This document shows positions 15,265-22,850 of a DNA stretch of 33,318 bases, in pieces. Under the pieces are notes generated by a model. The model was not told the DNA's origin and did no database searches. It was given only the letters and a program-made list of their open reading frames with translations. The translations under genes were made by a program, and so were the position numbers. Origin of the DNA: Legionella genomosp. 1 (GTDB taxonomy: Bacteria > Pseudomonadota > Gammaproteobacteria > UBA6186 > Azoamicaceae); NCBI GenBank assembly GCA_945878715.1, contig CAMCTX010000012.1:1-33318 (forward strand), written 5' to 3'. Numbering within the stretch: position 1 is the stretch's first letter; each line of letters opens with the position of its first letter.

Positions 15265-16028
15265 GGGGTTTTTTTCCATGTTAAGGCTTGATACAGCCCG
15301 GTAATCAACAGGGTGAACGCAAATAACACACCATATAAAGCATTCACTTCCGGGCTCACGCCCAAACGAAGCATCGAAAATATTTTTAAGGGTAAAATAT
15401 CAAATTCTGGACCGGTCACAAAAAAACTGATAATGACATCATCCATCGATAAGGTAAAACTTAAAAGCCACCCTGCCATAATAGCGGGCCACAATAAAGG
15501 AACGAGGATTTTTCTAAAAATAACACCATCGGTTGCCCCTAAATCTTTGGCGGCTTCAATAATGTTTTTGTCATAACCACTCAGACGCGCATAAACAATC
15601 ACAATGACAAAAGGCACACAAAAAGCAATATGCGCCAGCAATAACGTCCAAAAACCGAGCGGAAATTTTAAGGCTGAAAAAAGAATAAGCAGCGCGATAC
15701 CGGTGACTAAATCGGGAGAAACAATTAAAACAAAAATAAGTGCGTACAATAGGCGCTTACCAAAAAATTGATACCGATACAAACAAACAGCCGACAGTGT
15801 ACCCAGCACAGTAGCACCCATAGCGGCTAAAATGCCCACCCATAGCGAATTGAAAGCGACCACGTGTAAATTTTTATTATTTAATAAATTTTCATACCAT
15901 TGTGTGGTAAAACCATGCCACAAAAGGGAGCGCGGAGAATCATTAAAAGAATAGGCAATTAAAACAATGATAGGGGCATATAAAAACAGATAGACGAGCA
16001 GTAGATAAAACCCATTAATGCGCTTCAT
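15261..16028 (-). CDS. potC: Spermidine/putrescine ABC transporter permease PotC
   Basis: 255 residues from the ATG at 16028 (MKRINGFYLLLVYLFLYAPIIVLIAYSFN), which overlaps the potB stop by 14 nt; longer starts would read through potB coding sequence and add a non-family extension. Six hydrophobic helices are visible, with the permease EAA loop at IEAAKDLGATDGVIFRKILVPLL. Ending in ALTWKKTP, its stop overlaps potD. With PotB it forms the membrane channel of the polyamine importer. Confidence 0.93.
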   Translation of the reverse strand: MKRINGFYLLLVYLFLYAPIIVLIAYSFNDSPRSLLWHGFTTQWYENLLNNKNLHVVAFNSLWVGILAAMGATVLGTLSAVCLYRYQFFGKRLLYALIFVLIVSPDLVTGIALLILFSALKFPLGFWTLLLAHIAFCVPFVIVIVYARLSGYDKNIIEAAKDLGATDGVIFRKILVPLLWPAIMAGWLLSFTLSMDDVIISFFVTGPEFDILPLKIFSMLRLGVSPEVNALYGVLFAFTLLITGLYQALTWKKTP

Positions 16029-16875
16029 GCGAAACATCCAGCTGCTTACCATAAAAGCGCCAATAGATAAATAAAGCCAGCCCCATGAGGAAAATAAGCG
16101 CGATACTAATGGTTGATCCCATAGGCCAATCACGTGCCGTCAGAAATTGATTCTGAATGGCATTACCCAATAGAAAGGTCTTGGCACCCCCTAAAAGATC
16201 GGGTATATAAAATAATGTCATGGCTGGCAAGAAAACCAAAACACAGCCTGCCAAAACCCCAGGTAATGTTAAGGGTAAAAGGATATAGAAAAAAACCCTG
16301 TATTTATTGGCACCCAAATCGCGCGCAGCTTCCACCAAACGCCAGTCTAATTTTTCAATGCTGGCATAGAGCGGCAATATCATCAATGGTAATAAGGTAT
16401 AAATAAGTCCAATCACTGTTGCGGTATTGGTATATAAAAGCTGTAAGGGTGTATCTATCAAACCTAAGGCTAAAAGAAAAGTATTCAACAATCCATGCAT
16501 CTTTAAAATCGTGACAATGGCATAGCTGCGAATAAGCGAGCTTGTCCAGAAGGGTATCATAACCAACAAAACAAGCAGACCTCTAAAACGATGCGGCAAA
16601 CGCGCTAGGCAATAACTAAAAGGATAGGCTAATAGCAAACATCCAAAGGTACAGACCGCTGCCAAACTAAAAGAGCGAAGAAAAATCTGCAAATACATGC
16701 TATCAAATAAACGCCCATAATTGCCTAGGGTGAACCGCAAACGCACTAACTCTTCGTCACCTTGCACCAAGACACTGGTAAGCAATAGTAAAAAACTGGG
16801 AATTAATGCAAAAAGGGCTAGCCAGATCCATGTAAGGCCAATCGCAAAACGACTAAATATTTTATACTGGGTCAT
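16015..16875 (-). CDS. potB: Spermidine/putrescine ABC transporter permease PotB
   Basis: 286 residues. It starts with MTQYKIFSRFAIGLTWIWLALFALIPSFLLLL, contains six predicted transmembrane helices, IPFWTSSLIRSYA (a PotB hallmark) and the EAA loop VEAARDLGANKYRVFFYILLPLTLPG that contacts the ATPase. Its start overlaps the potA stop by 14 nt, and GGAGG lies 12 nt upstream. It is coupled with potA and potC in the same operon. Confidence 0.94.
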   Translation of the reverse strand: MTQYKIFSRFAIGLTWIWLALFALIPSFLLLLTSVLVQGDEELVRLRFTLGNYGRLFDSMYLQIFLRSFSLAAVCTFGCLLLAYPFSYCLARLPHRFRGLLVLLVMIPFWTSSLIRSYAIVTILKMHGLLNTFLLALGLIDTPLQLLYTNTATVIGLIYTLLPLMILPLYASIEKLDWRLVEAARDLGANKYRVFFYILLPLTLPGVLAGCVLVFLPAMTLFYIPDLLGGAKTFLLGNAIQNQFLTARDWPMGSTISIALIFLMGLALFIYWRFYGKQLDVSHEAH

Positions 16876-17959
16876 CAGATAAAATAACCTCCCAGCCTAA
16901 ATGCCAGTAGATCCAGACACGCTCTTGCGGTTGAAAATCGAGCTTTTCATCATCCTCATTAAAAAATTGTGTGGCAAGCACCTTGGTACCAGAGTCTAGT
17001 TTCAAAACCAAATCAACGGTCGAACCTTTATAGATAACCTGTACAACAGTGGCTGCATACATACGACTGGGGTCTTCCACCTCGTTTAACCCCCAGACTT
17101 CTAAATCTTCCGGTCTTAATAGCGTATAGATAGACTGTGTTGCATCAAATTGCTTGGTGTTTTTTAAGGTAAATATTTTGCCTTCAATTTCCACTTCTAA
17201 CCATTCAGGCGAAGCCTGCAAAACCTTTGTATGAAAAATATTCACTTCACCCACAAATTGTGCCACATGTAAATTGCGCGGCTCTTCATACACTTCACGG
17301 GGGGTGCCAATTTGCTCAATATGCCCATGGTTCATGACAACCACCCGATCGGCTGTTGAAAGCGCTTCTTCCTGATCATGTGTGACCAAAATAAAAGTGA
17401 TCCCGAGTTGTGCTTGAAATTGCTTTAGTTCTAACTGCATCGCTTTACGTAAACGATAATCTAAGGAGCTTAAGGGCTCATCTAATAATAAAACCAAGGG
17501 TTGATTTACAACAGCACGGGCAATAGCCACTCTTTGTTGTTGTCCACCACTTAATTGATGGGGCTTACGATCGCTATAATCATCGAGTTTCACCATACGC
17601 AGTGCTTCGCGTACACGATGATCAACCACAGGTTTTGCAAGACGCTTACAACGCAATCCAAAAGCAACATTGTCATAAATGTTCATGTGAGGAAACAGGG
17701 CATAACTCTGAAAGACGGTATTCACATGACGTAAATGGGAGGGCCATCCACCGACATCCCGACCATTGATAAGAATATTGCCGCTGCTCGGTGCCTCGAA
17801 TCCGGAAATTAGACGTAACAAGGTTGTTTTTCCACAACCTGAGGGTCCAAGAATGGTTAGAAATTCACTATTTTTAACTTCTAATTGAATATCCTGTAAA
17901 ACAGGGTGATCATGATAATACTTAGAAACACTTCTAAGCTCAATGATATTTCCGCTCAC
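16862..17959 (-). CDS. potA: Spermidine/putrescine ABC transporter ATP-binding protein PotA
   Basis: 365 residues from the GTG at 17959, which makes a GTGA overlap with the ppiD stop; another GTG at 17983 would add MAWRIHTA. Complete ABC ATPase motifs are present: Walker A GPSGCGKTT, Q-loop VFQSYALFPH, signature LSGGQQQR, Walker B VLLLDEPLSSLD and switch His in VTHDQEEA. The C-terminal part has the TOBE-type domain (LLRPEDLEVWG, VIYKGSTVDLVLKL) used by this importer class. It powers polyamine uptake with PotBCD. Confidence 0.94.
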   Translation of the reverse strand: MSGNIIELRSVSKYYHDHPVLQDIQLEVKNSEFLTILGPSGCGKTTLLRLISGFEAPSSGNILINGRDVGGWPSHLRHVNTVFQSYALFPHMNIYDNVAFGLRCKRLAKPVVDHRVREALRMVKLDDYSDRKPHQLSGGQQQRVAIARAVVNQPLVLLLDEPLSSLDYRLRKAMQLELKQFQAQLGITFILVTHDQEEALSTADRVVVMNHGHIEQIGTPREVYEEPRNLHVAQFVGEVNIFHTKVLQASPEWLEVEIEGKIFTLKNTKQFDATQSIYTLLRPEDLEVWGLNEVEDPSRMYAATVVQVIYKGSTVDLVLKLDSGTKVLATQFFNEDDEKLDFQPQERVWIYWHLGWEVILSDDPV

Positions 17960-19854
17960 TGCGGTATGGATCCGCCAAGCCACTGAATGGTAGCCGATCC
18001 TAAAACATGGCCTATGGTTGTTATATAGTCCATTGTTCCAGAAATATCCGTTAAGCTACTATTATACGCCTGCTGTGCAGAGGGCTCTAAGCCTGACCAT
18101 TGACCGGGTACAACCTTATAAAGCACCAATAATCCATACGATCCATCTTGCAATACAAATTTTCCTATTTTTAATTTTTCCCCGGGATCCAAAGGCGATA
18201 ACTGAAAACCTGCGGATAATAGCTCGTTTTGTAGACCCGCTTGTCTGCTAACATTTTTTTTAGTATGCCACACCAAGCCCTGTTCTTTAGCGAGCACAGC
18301 CGGGTTCTCTCCTCCCTGTACGCGTTTTACAAAGCTATCTGAAAAAGCTTGTAAGCGAGCCTGCATTTTTGCATTTAGCACTTGTTCACGAACTGTTTTC
18401 TGTGCTTCTGCTAAAGTCTGCTGATGTGCAGGATTATGTTGCTTAAGCCGCATCACCACAATACTTTGATCGGACAACAAAACAGGCTGCGCACTAAAGC
18501 CCTGTTTTATAAAGGCCTCAGAAAAGGCTACCTTCCGTACCATGGGATCAGCTATCACGCCTTCACCATCCCCCACCGCACTAAACAAAGCTGTCTGCTG
18601 TACTTGCAGGCCTAAGTCTGTAGCTATGGGCAATAGCGTTGAGGTGTCCTGCTGTTCTAAAGCCAGCTTTTCGAGTGTTTCCTTCGTTTTTTCAAACTGT
18701 TCTTGGGCGCGTTGAAAGCTTAACTGTTCTGTAATCGCAGGCGCCACAGCAACTAAAGATCGCACTTCTGGATTTTTATGGGCAACCACCTGGATAATAT
18801 GATAACCAAAATCGGTACGGATGGCCTCGCTATAAGCCCCTGGTTTTAGATGAAAGGCTGCCTCTTCAAAGGAAGGCACCATCTGACCTTTGGTCATCCA
18901 ACCTAAATCACCACCCTTTTTTGCAGAACCAGAATCGGCAGACCAACGCTTTGCCAAGGCACTAAAATCGGCCCCGCCTTTAAGCTGTTTTAACAGTCCT
19001 TCCACACGGTCCATAGCCTCTTTTTCAACTTTTGGATCATGCCCAGGCGGTACACTAATTAATAAGTGACGCGCATGTACACGCTCGGGTAGCGTGTAAT
19101 CGGATTGATGCTCTTTGTAATAGTCTGATATTTCCTCAGACGATAGTACAATTTTTTTGATGAACGGATCCAAAGACAGCCGCACATATTCAAGACTTAC
19201 TGCTTCAGGGCTTATGAAATTTTGCTTATTTTTTTCGTAAAAATCGTCTATTTCTTGTTCGTTGACTGGGGTTTTTTTACGGTAGTGATTGGCGGGTAGT
19301 TGAAGGTATCCCACATCACGTTTCTGCTCTACGAGTGCCACAATCCTTTGGAGCGCTTGGGGTGTAGAAAAACTCGACTGTACAATCCCTTGCTCAAACT
19401 GGCCTAGACGACCATTCTCGGCGAGCTCTTTTCTAAATGATGCATCGGTATAACCCATTTGTGCTAAAACTTTTTGATATTGATCTTTGGAAAATTCCCC
19501 CTCCACTTGAAAAGCAGGTATTTTAAAAAGCATCTCTACCACCTGCTCATCGCTGGTTTCAAGCTCTAAGGCCTGCACCTCTGATAACAAAGCAGCACGT
19601 CGAATCAGCGTATTAACAACTTGTTTTTTGAGGGCTTCTGCATCAACGGTCGTATTTTGTTGTGCCGCGAAACGTTCATACAAGGACTCCACCGTTTTGC
19701 GCATTATTTTCTGACCATTAACCTTGGCAATCACCGATTGCTCGGAAGATGAGAAATAATCATTCAAACCCAAAAAGACAAAAACAACGGCAATGAGCAA
19801 GACAATCGTCCAGGTCACCATTCCCTTGAGTTTATCACCTAAAATTTGTAGCAT
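17956..19854 (-). CDS. ppiD: Periplasmic folding chaperone / peptidyl-prolyl isomerase-like PpiD
   Basis: 632 residues. An N-terminal signal anchor (MLQILGDKLKG then VTWTIVLLIAVVFVFLGL) is followed by SurA-like helices with a VNGQKI segment (about 40-180), then a parvulin domain at about 258-358 (HARHLLISV, ADFSALAKRWSADSGSAKKGGDLGWM, FGYHIIQV) and a long C-terminal chaperone part. PpiD sits at the SecYEG exit and assists periplasmic and outer-membrane protein folding. AGGA lies 8 nt before the ATG. In many gammaproteobacteria ppiD follows lon-hupB; here a tRNA-flanked island and a pilin gene intervene. It overlaps potA by 4 nt, which suggests joint expression with the polyamine transporter. 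Confidence 0.93.
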   Translation of the reverse strand: MLQILGDKLKGMVTWTIVLLIAVVFVFLGLNDYFSSSEQSVIAKVNGQKIMRKTVESLYERFAAQQNTTVDAEALKKQVVNTLIRRAALLSEVQALELETSDEQVVEMLFKIPAFQVEGEFSKDQYQKVLAQMGYTDASFRKELAENGRLGQFEQGIVQSSFSTPQALQRIVALVEQKRDVGYLQLPANHYRKKTPVNEQEIDDFYEKNKQNFISPEAVSLEYVRLSLDPFIKKIVLSSEEISDYYKEHQSDYTLPERVHARHLLISVPPGHDPKVEKEAMDRVEGLLKQLKGGADFSALAKRWSADSGSAKKGGDLGWMTKGQMVPSFEEAAFHLKPGAYSEAIRTDFGYHIIQVVAHKNPEVRSLVAVAPAITEQLSFQRAQEQFEKTKETLEKLALEQQDTSTLLPIATDLGLQVQQTALFSAVGDGEGVIADPMVRKVAFSEAFIKQGFSAQPVLLSDQSIVVMRLKQHNPAHQQTLAEAQKTVREQVLNAKMQARLQAFSDSFVKRVQGGENPAVLAKEQGLVWHTKKNVSRQAGLQNELLSAGFQLSPLDPGEKLKIGKFVLQDGSYGLLVLYKVVPGQWSGLEPSAQQAYNSSLTDISGTMDYITTIGHVLGSATIQWLGGSIPQ

Positions 19855-20003
19855 TACCCAATCCTTTCTTTGAATGGCCAGCTATAGCTTAACTAAACAT
19901 ACAGTCCGACTTCGCTGTACGCCTATGTGCCATGCACTTCGGCGTTAATTCAAGCTACGTCGTGATCATCACGCCATAGCGCGTTACACCGCGCGACGGC
20001 GGA

Positions 20004-20080
20004 TGGCGGAGCGGACGGGACTCGAACCCGCGACCCTCGGCGTGACAGGCCGATATTCTAACCAACTGAACTACCGCTCC
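20004..20080 (-). tRNA. tRNA-Asp(GTC)
   Basis: 77 nt with encoded CCA. The acceptor stem GGAGCGG/CCGCTCC, D-arm, anticodon loop CTGTCAC (anticodon GTC) and TTCGAGT T-loop are all intact. A GC-rich hairpin (GCGCG...CGCGC) follows on the 3' side without a T-run. The 19855-20003 gap towards ppiD holds no gene I can support. Confidence 0.97.
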
Positions 20081-20104
20081 AAAACCTCTGTATATCGCGC
20101 TCGG

Positions 20105-20134
20105 ATAGTACCTTGTTAACTAGGTTCAATGCAA
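20105..20134 (-). promoter_or_regulatory. Predicted promoter of tRNA-Asp with GC-rich discriminator
   Basis: TTGCAT (20129-20134), an 18-nt spacer and TACTAT (20105-20110) on the minus strand, followed by CCGAGCGCG, the GC-rich discriminator typical of stringently controlled stable-RNA promoters. The same elements recur at 20918-20947 within a 67-bp, 75% identical repeat. Confidence 0.6.
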
Positions 20135-20251
20135 CTTCGGCCATCTAACAACCTTATCTAAGGCTGAAACCATCTACCCTGAAGCAAACAACTTAGTTTA
20201 ACACCTAATTTAAACCTTCTATATTTAACGAAGTAGCTCCTAATCTGATGC

Positions 20252-20791
20252 GTGGATGGCCCTGTGGATATGAGAATATCTGTTCCAACAGCCTTCGGCT
20301 TTACTATGATTGAATTGGTCATGGCAATAGTGATCATTGGTATTTTGGCTGCCGCTGCCTTACCAAAATTTGCCAATTTAAGCGATCAGGCCCAGATTGC
20401 CACTGTACAGGGATTAGCGACACAACTTAAGTCTGGTATAAACATCATACGTGCAGCACGGTTTGCAAGCGGAGCACCCCTCGCGAATGGAGATACTGGG
20501 GGTGTTTACGTAACCTTGGGTGACGGAACTGGTGTTTGGACCAGTGGGCCTGGTTGGCCTCAGTATAATGGGGTAGGTTGGCAATACACCTATACCTGGA
20601 CTTGCCCTACCATTTTCGCCGGAATACTACAACAATCGCCACAAATCGTCTCTAGCAGTGGATCGTGTACAGAAACCCCTTGTTATATTCTCAGCGTAGA
20701 TGGTGCTAGTAATCTGTGTATTCTGACACTGAATGGCAGCACGCATTCTGTCAGTTATAGACCCGCCACTGGGGCCATCACCTGGAATTGA
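20252..20791 (+). CDS. Type IV prepilin (pseudopilin/MshA-like), lone gene
   Basis: 179 residues. A class III prepilin signal is clear: TAFG then FTMIELVMAIVIIGILAAAALPKF with Gly at -1, Phe at +1 and Glu at +5. The globular part (about 130 residues) includes ATQLKSGINIIRAA, a Gly/Trp-rich middle (GVWTSGPGWPQYNGVGWQ) and four Cys (in WTCPT, SCTETPC and NLCI), consistent with a disulfide-looped C-terminal region. Starts at 20252 and 20270 are both in frame and give leaders of 16 or 10 residues; neither has a good ribosome-binding site. It sits alone between tRNA-Asp and the island, convergent with the tRNA-Val fragment, with no assembly genes nearby. It could be a major pilin, an MSHA-type pilin or a pseudopilin. 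Confidence 0.85.
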   Translation: MDGPVDMRISVPTAFGFTMIELVMAIVIIGILAAAALPKFANLSDQAQIATVQGLATQLKSGINIIRAARFASGAPLANGDTGGVYVTLGDGTGVWTSGPGWPQYNGVGWQYTYTWTCPTIFAGILQQSPQIVSSSGSCTETPCYILSVDGASNLCILTLNGSTHSVSYRPATGAITWN

Positions 20792-20795
20792 TTTT

Positions 20796-20844
20796 TTGGT
20801 GGGTGCTGAGGGGCTCGAACCCCCGACATTCGCCTTGTAAGGGC
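20796..20844 (-). repeat. Left att repeat: detached 3' fragment of tRNA-Val
   Basis: 49 bp identical to 28235-28283, covering the anticodon loop (TAC), T-arm, acceptor 3' strand and CCA of tRNA-Val. The 5' part that would complete a tRNA is absent: after GTAAGGGC the sequence becomes CTTTTAAGG rather than GACGCTC. It lies 5 bp past the prepilin stop. Confidence 0.92.
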
Positions 20845-20893
20845 CTTTTAAGGCTATTTCAAGCTACATCGCAGTGCACAAGCCTGCACCAGA

Positions 20894-20960
20894 AAAACCC
20901 ACATATATCGCGCTTGGGTAGTACATTGTTAGTCACACTCAATGCAACCTTGTTCATCTA
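20894..20960 (-). repeat. Duplicate of the tRNA-Asp upstream (promoter) region inside the island's left end
   Basis: An ungapped alignment of 67 bp with 20081-20147 gives 50 identities (75%). Conserved blocks include, on the minus strand, TTGCAT at -35, the 18-nt spacer length, TACTAC/TACTAT at -10 and the AGCGCGATATA discriminator. It would drive transcription toward the tRNA-Val fragment. The 20961-21158 stretch holds no gene I can support; it contains GTGGACTTA (20993-21001), TTGACTT (about 21054) and TTGACTTA (about 21129), candidate arm-type sites that recur near the right end. Confidence 0.6.
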
Positions 20961-21158
20961 GATACCGCCTTGTGCAAATCTGGTGGCCTTAGGGTGGACT
21001 TACAGACAGGCAGCATATGGCTTGATCTAAGAAGATTTTTTCACTCGCATACTTTGACTTTAAAAGCGTCAAAAAATAAAAGTCGACTAACTATAAGCGA
21101 GTCATTTAGTTAAAACTAAATCCTCGGGTTGACTTACATTTACCTTGACTCTACCTCC

Positions 21159-22850
21159 TTACACTACGGCTTTCTGAACGAGTGTATCAGCCAATATCTG
21201 CTGCAAGCGATCGGCTGAATGAATACCAGCTTTCAACTGGTCGCAAAGTGCCATCAGCTCATCGATTTTTGCAACAATCCGGTGTTGTTCTGCAAGAGGC
21301 GGAATAGCAATTAATAGTTCATATGCCTCGTTTCTATTCAATCCAGGTTTAATTCCTTTCCCTAAAGAGTCTAAACCAAGTGTCTGAAACAATTTGAAAG
21401 AGAAAAAAAGATCGAGATTTTTTTCTGGAATACAATAGTAAGCTACATCCGTTACACAACACCCTGTTAAAAAAGATAAATTAAGAGCACCAGCCGATCC
21501 TTTTCTACCTACCACAATACAGGGAGCGTGAACAAAAGAAACATTATGGCTACCAACAATTCCATTAGAACCATATACAGGATACTCACCAGAATTCGAT
21601 CTTTTTTCAGCAGGTAGATTATCACCGTATTCAAGGCTATAAATATTACCAAACCTAACCCACTCCCACCCATGAGGCAACTCAAAAGGCTTTTCATCCT
21701 CCTTTATGAGCGCAAGCGGTTTTCCTTTCTTCATTTTACCTGAAGCAATCCCTTTGGCTTTTTCAGCCTGTATACGCTTGAGTAATTTGCTCGCTGATTC
21801 ATCATTCGGATCTTGTGGTACAAGTTTACCCATCATCGCCAGTTGCAATAATGTTTTTTTCAGAGCGTTGATACTACCTTCGGTAGTAAATAGGATATCG
21901 AAATGCACAGCTATGCGCTGCCAATTGGCAAGGAAACTTTCGGATTTTTTTGACTGCACGAGCATGGAAAGTAGATTAGCAACCAGTTTTTCGTGAGCAC
22001 CCACGGCATTTTTGTGCTGCATTTCTAACTGATCACACAAAGCCATCAGCTCATCGATTTTTGCAACAATGCGGTGTTGTTCAGCCAAAGGGGGTAATGG
22101 AAATGGATTCGACTCAACAAACTCTTTTGGCAATCTTTTCTGACCAGCTGTGCCCGTCATTTTTGTCTTTCCAACCATTAAAAATGGTGGAGACTTCACA
22201 TAAGCCAAAACATAGCGAGATACAATGGTTCCCTTGATTGGTCGAATAATATGCAATTCTGTGGTGCCTGCACCAATTCTATTGGTCAACCCGGAAAAAA
22301 CACAGGCCTTACTATTTTCAAAACATGGCGTTATTTTAGCAATGCCAATATCACCTTCTGAAAAATGCGTAAATCCTTTCTTTATTTCTTTCCATAAACG
22401 AGCCTCTTGACCGTGTAAGGAATTAAATGTCGAATCAATCATAGTCATTGGAACGAATGAGGCAAACACATTATCTTTTTCATTATTTCTGGGATTAATC
22501 AGGCATATAGACGCCAATGTCGTCCACTCCCACCCATGAGGCAACTCAAAAGGCTTTTCATCATCCTTTATGAGTGCAAGCAGTTTTCCTTTCTTAATTT
22601 CACCTGAAGCAATCCCTTTGGCTTTTTCAGCCTGTATACGCTTGAGTAATTTGCTCGCTGATTCATCATTCGGATCTTGTGGAACCAGCTTTCCACGCAC
22701 AGCAAGTTCCAAAATAAGCTCGCGAATTTTTTTAATACCATAAACACTCGTGAGATTATTTGAGCTTCGACCGCGACCTGATTTTTTTGTGACATCGGCT
22801 GCCGTCCAAATGTCGAAAGAATCAACGAGTAACTGCTGAATGGTGCTCAT
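21159..22850 (-). CDS. hsdS: Type I restriction-modification specificity subunit HsdS
   Basis: 563 residues, long for HsdS but near the type IB members EcoAI/EcoEI (about 590). It has two target-recognition halves in the same layout. A conserved segment GKLVPQDPNDESASKLLKRI through FELPHGWEW appears at 53-109 and 341-397, and PPLAEQHRIVAKIDELMALCDQL at 253-275 and 517-539. Between them lie two unrelated recognition domains (about 110-252 and 398-516), which set the two half-sites of the DNA target. The first 50 residues form an extra N-terminal helical region. The start overlaps hsdM by 29 nt. The recognition sequence cannot be read by eye. The long repeated DNA segments could allow domain exchange. 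Confidence 0.93.
   Translation of the reverse strand: MSTIQQLLVDSFDIWTAADVTKKSGRGRSSNNLTSVYGIKKIRELILELAVRGKLVPQDPNDESASKLLKRIQAEKAKGIASGEIKKGKLLALIKDDEKPFELPHGWEWTTLASICLINPRNNEKDNVFASFVPMTMIDSTFNSLHGQEARLWKEIKKGFTHFSEGDIGIAKITPCFENSKACVFSGLTNRIGAGTTELHIIRPIKGTIVSRYVLAYVKSPPFLMVGKTKMTGTAGQKRLPKEFVESNPFPLPPLAEQHRIVAKIDELMALCDQLEMQHKNAVGAHEKLVANLLSMLVQSKKSESFLANWQRIAVHFDILFTTEGSINALKKTLLQLAMMGKLVPQDPNDESASKLLKRIQAEKAKGIASGKMKKGKPLALIKEDEKPFELPHGWEWVRFGNIYSLEYGDNLPAEKRSNSGEYPVYGSNGIVGSHNVSFVHAPCIVVGRKGSAGALNLSFLTGCCVTDVAYYCIPEKNLDLFFSFKLFQTLGLDSLGKGIKPGLNRNEAYELLIAIPPLAEQHRIVAKIDELMALCDQLKAGIHSADRLQQILADTLVQKAVV
21661..21818. repeat. 158-bp near-identical direct repeat within hsdS, copy 1
   Basis: Aligns without gaps to 22525-22682 with only a few scattered mismatches. 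It encodes the conserved linker before the second recognition domain. A shorter, less perfect repeat pair encodes the PPLAEQHRIV segments (near 21235-21300 and 22026-22090). Confidence 0.85.
22525..22682. repeat. 158-bp near-identical direct repeat within hsdS, copy 2
   Basis: Partner of 21661-21818, encoding the linker before the first recognition domain. Confidence 0.85.
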
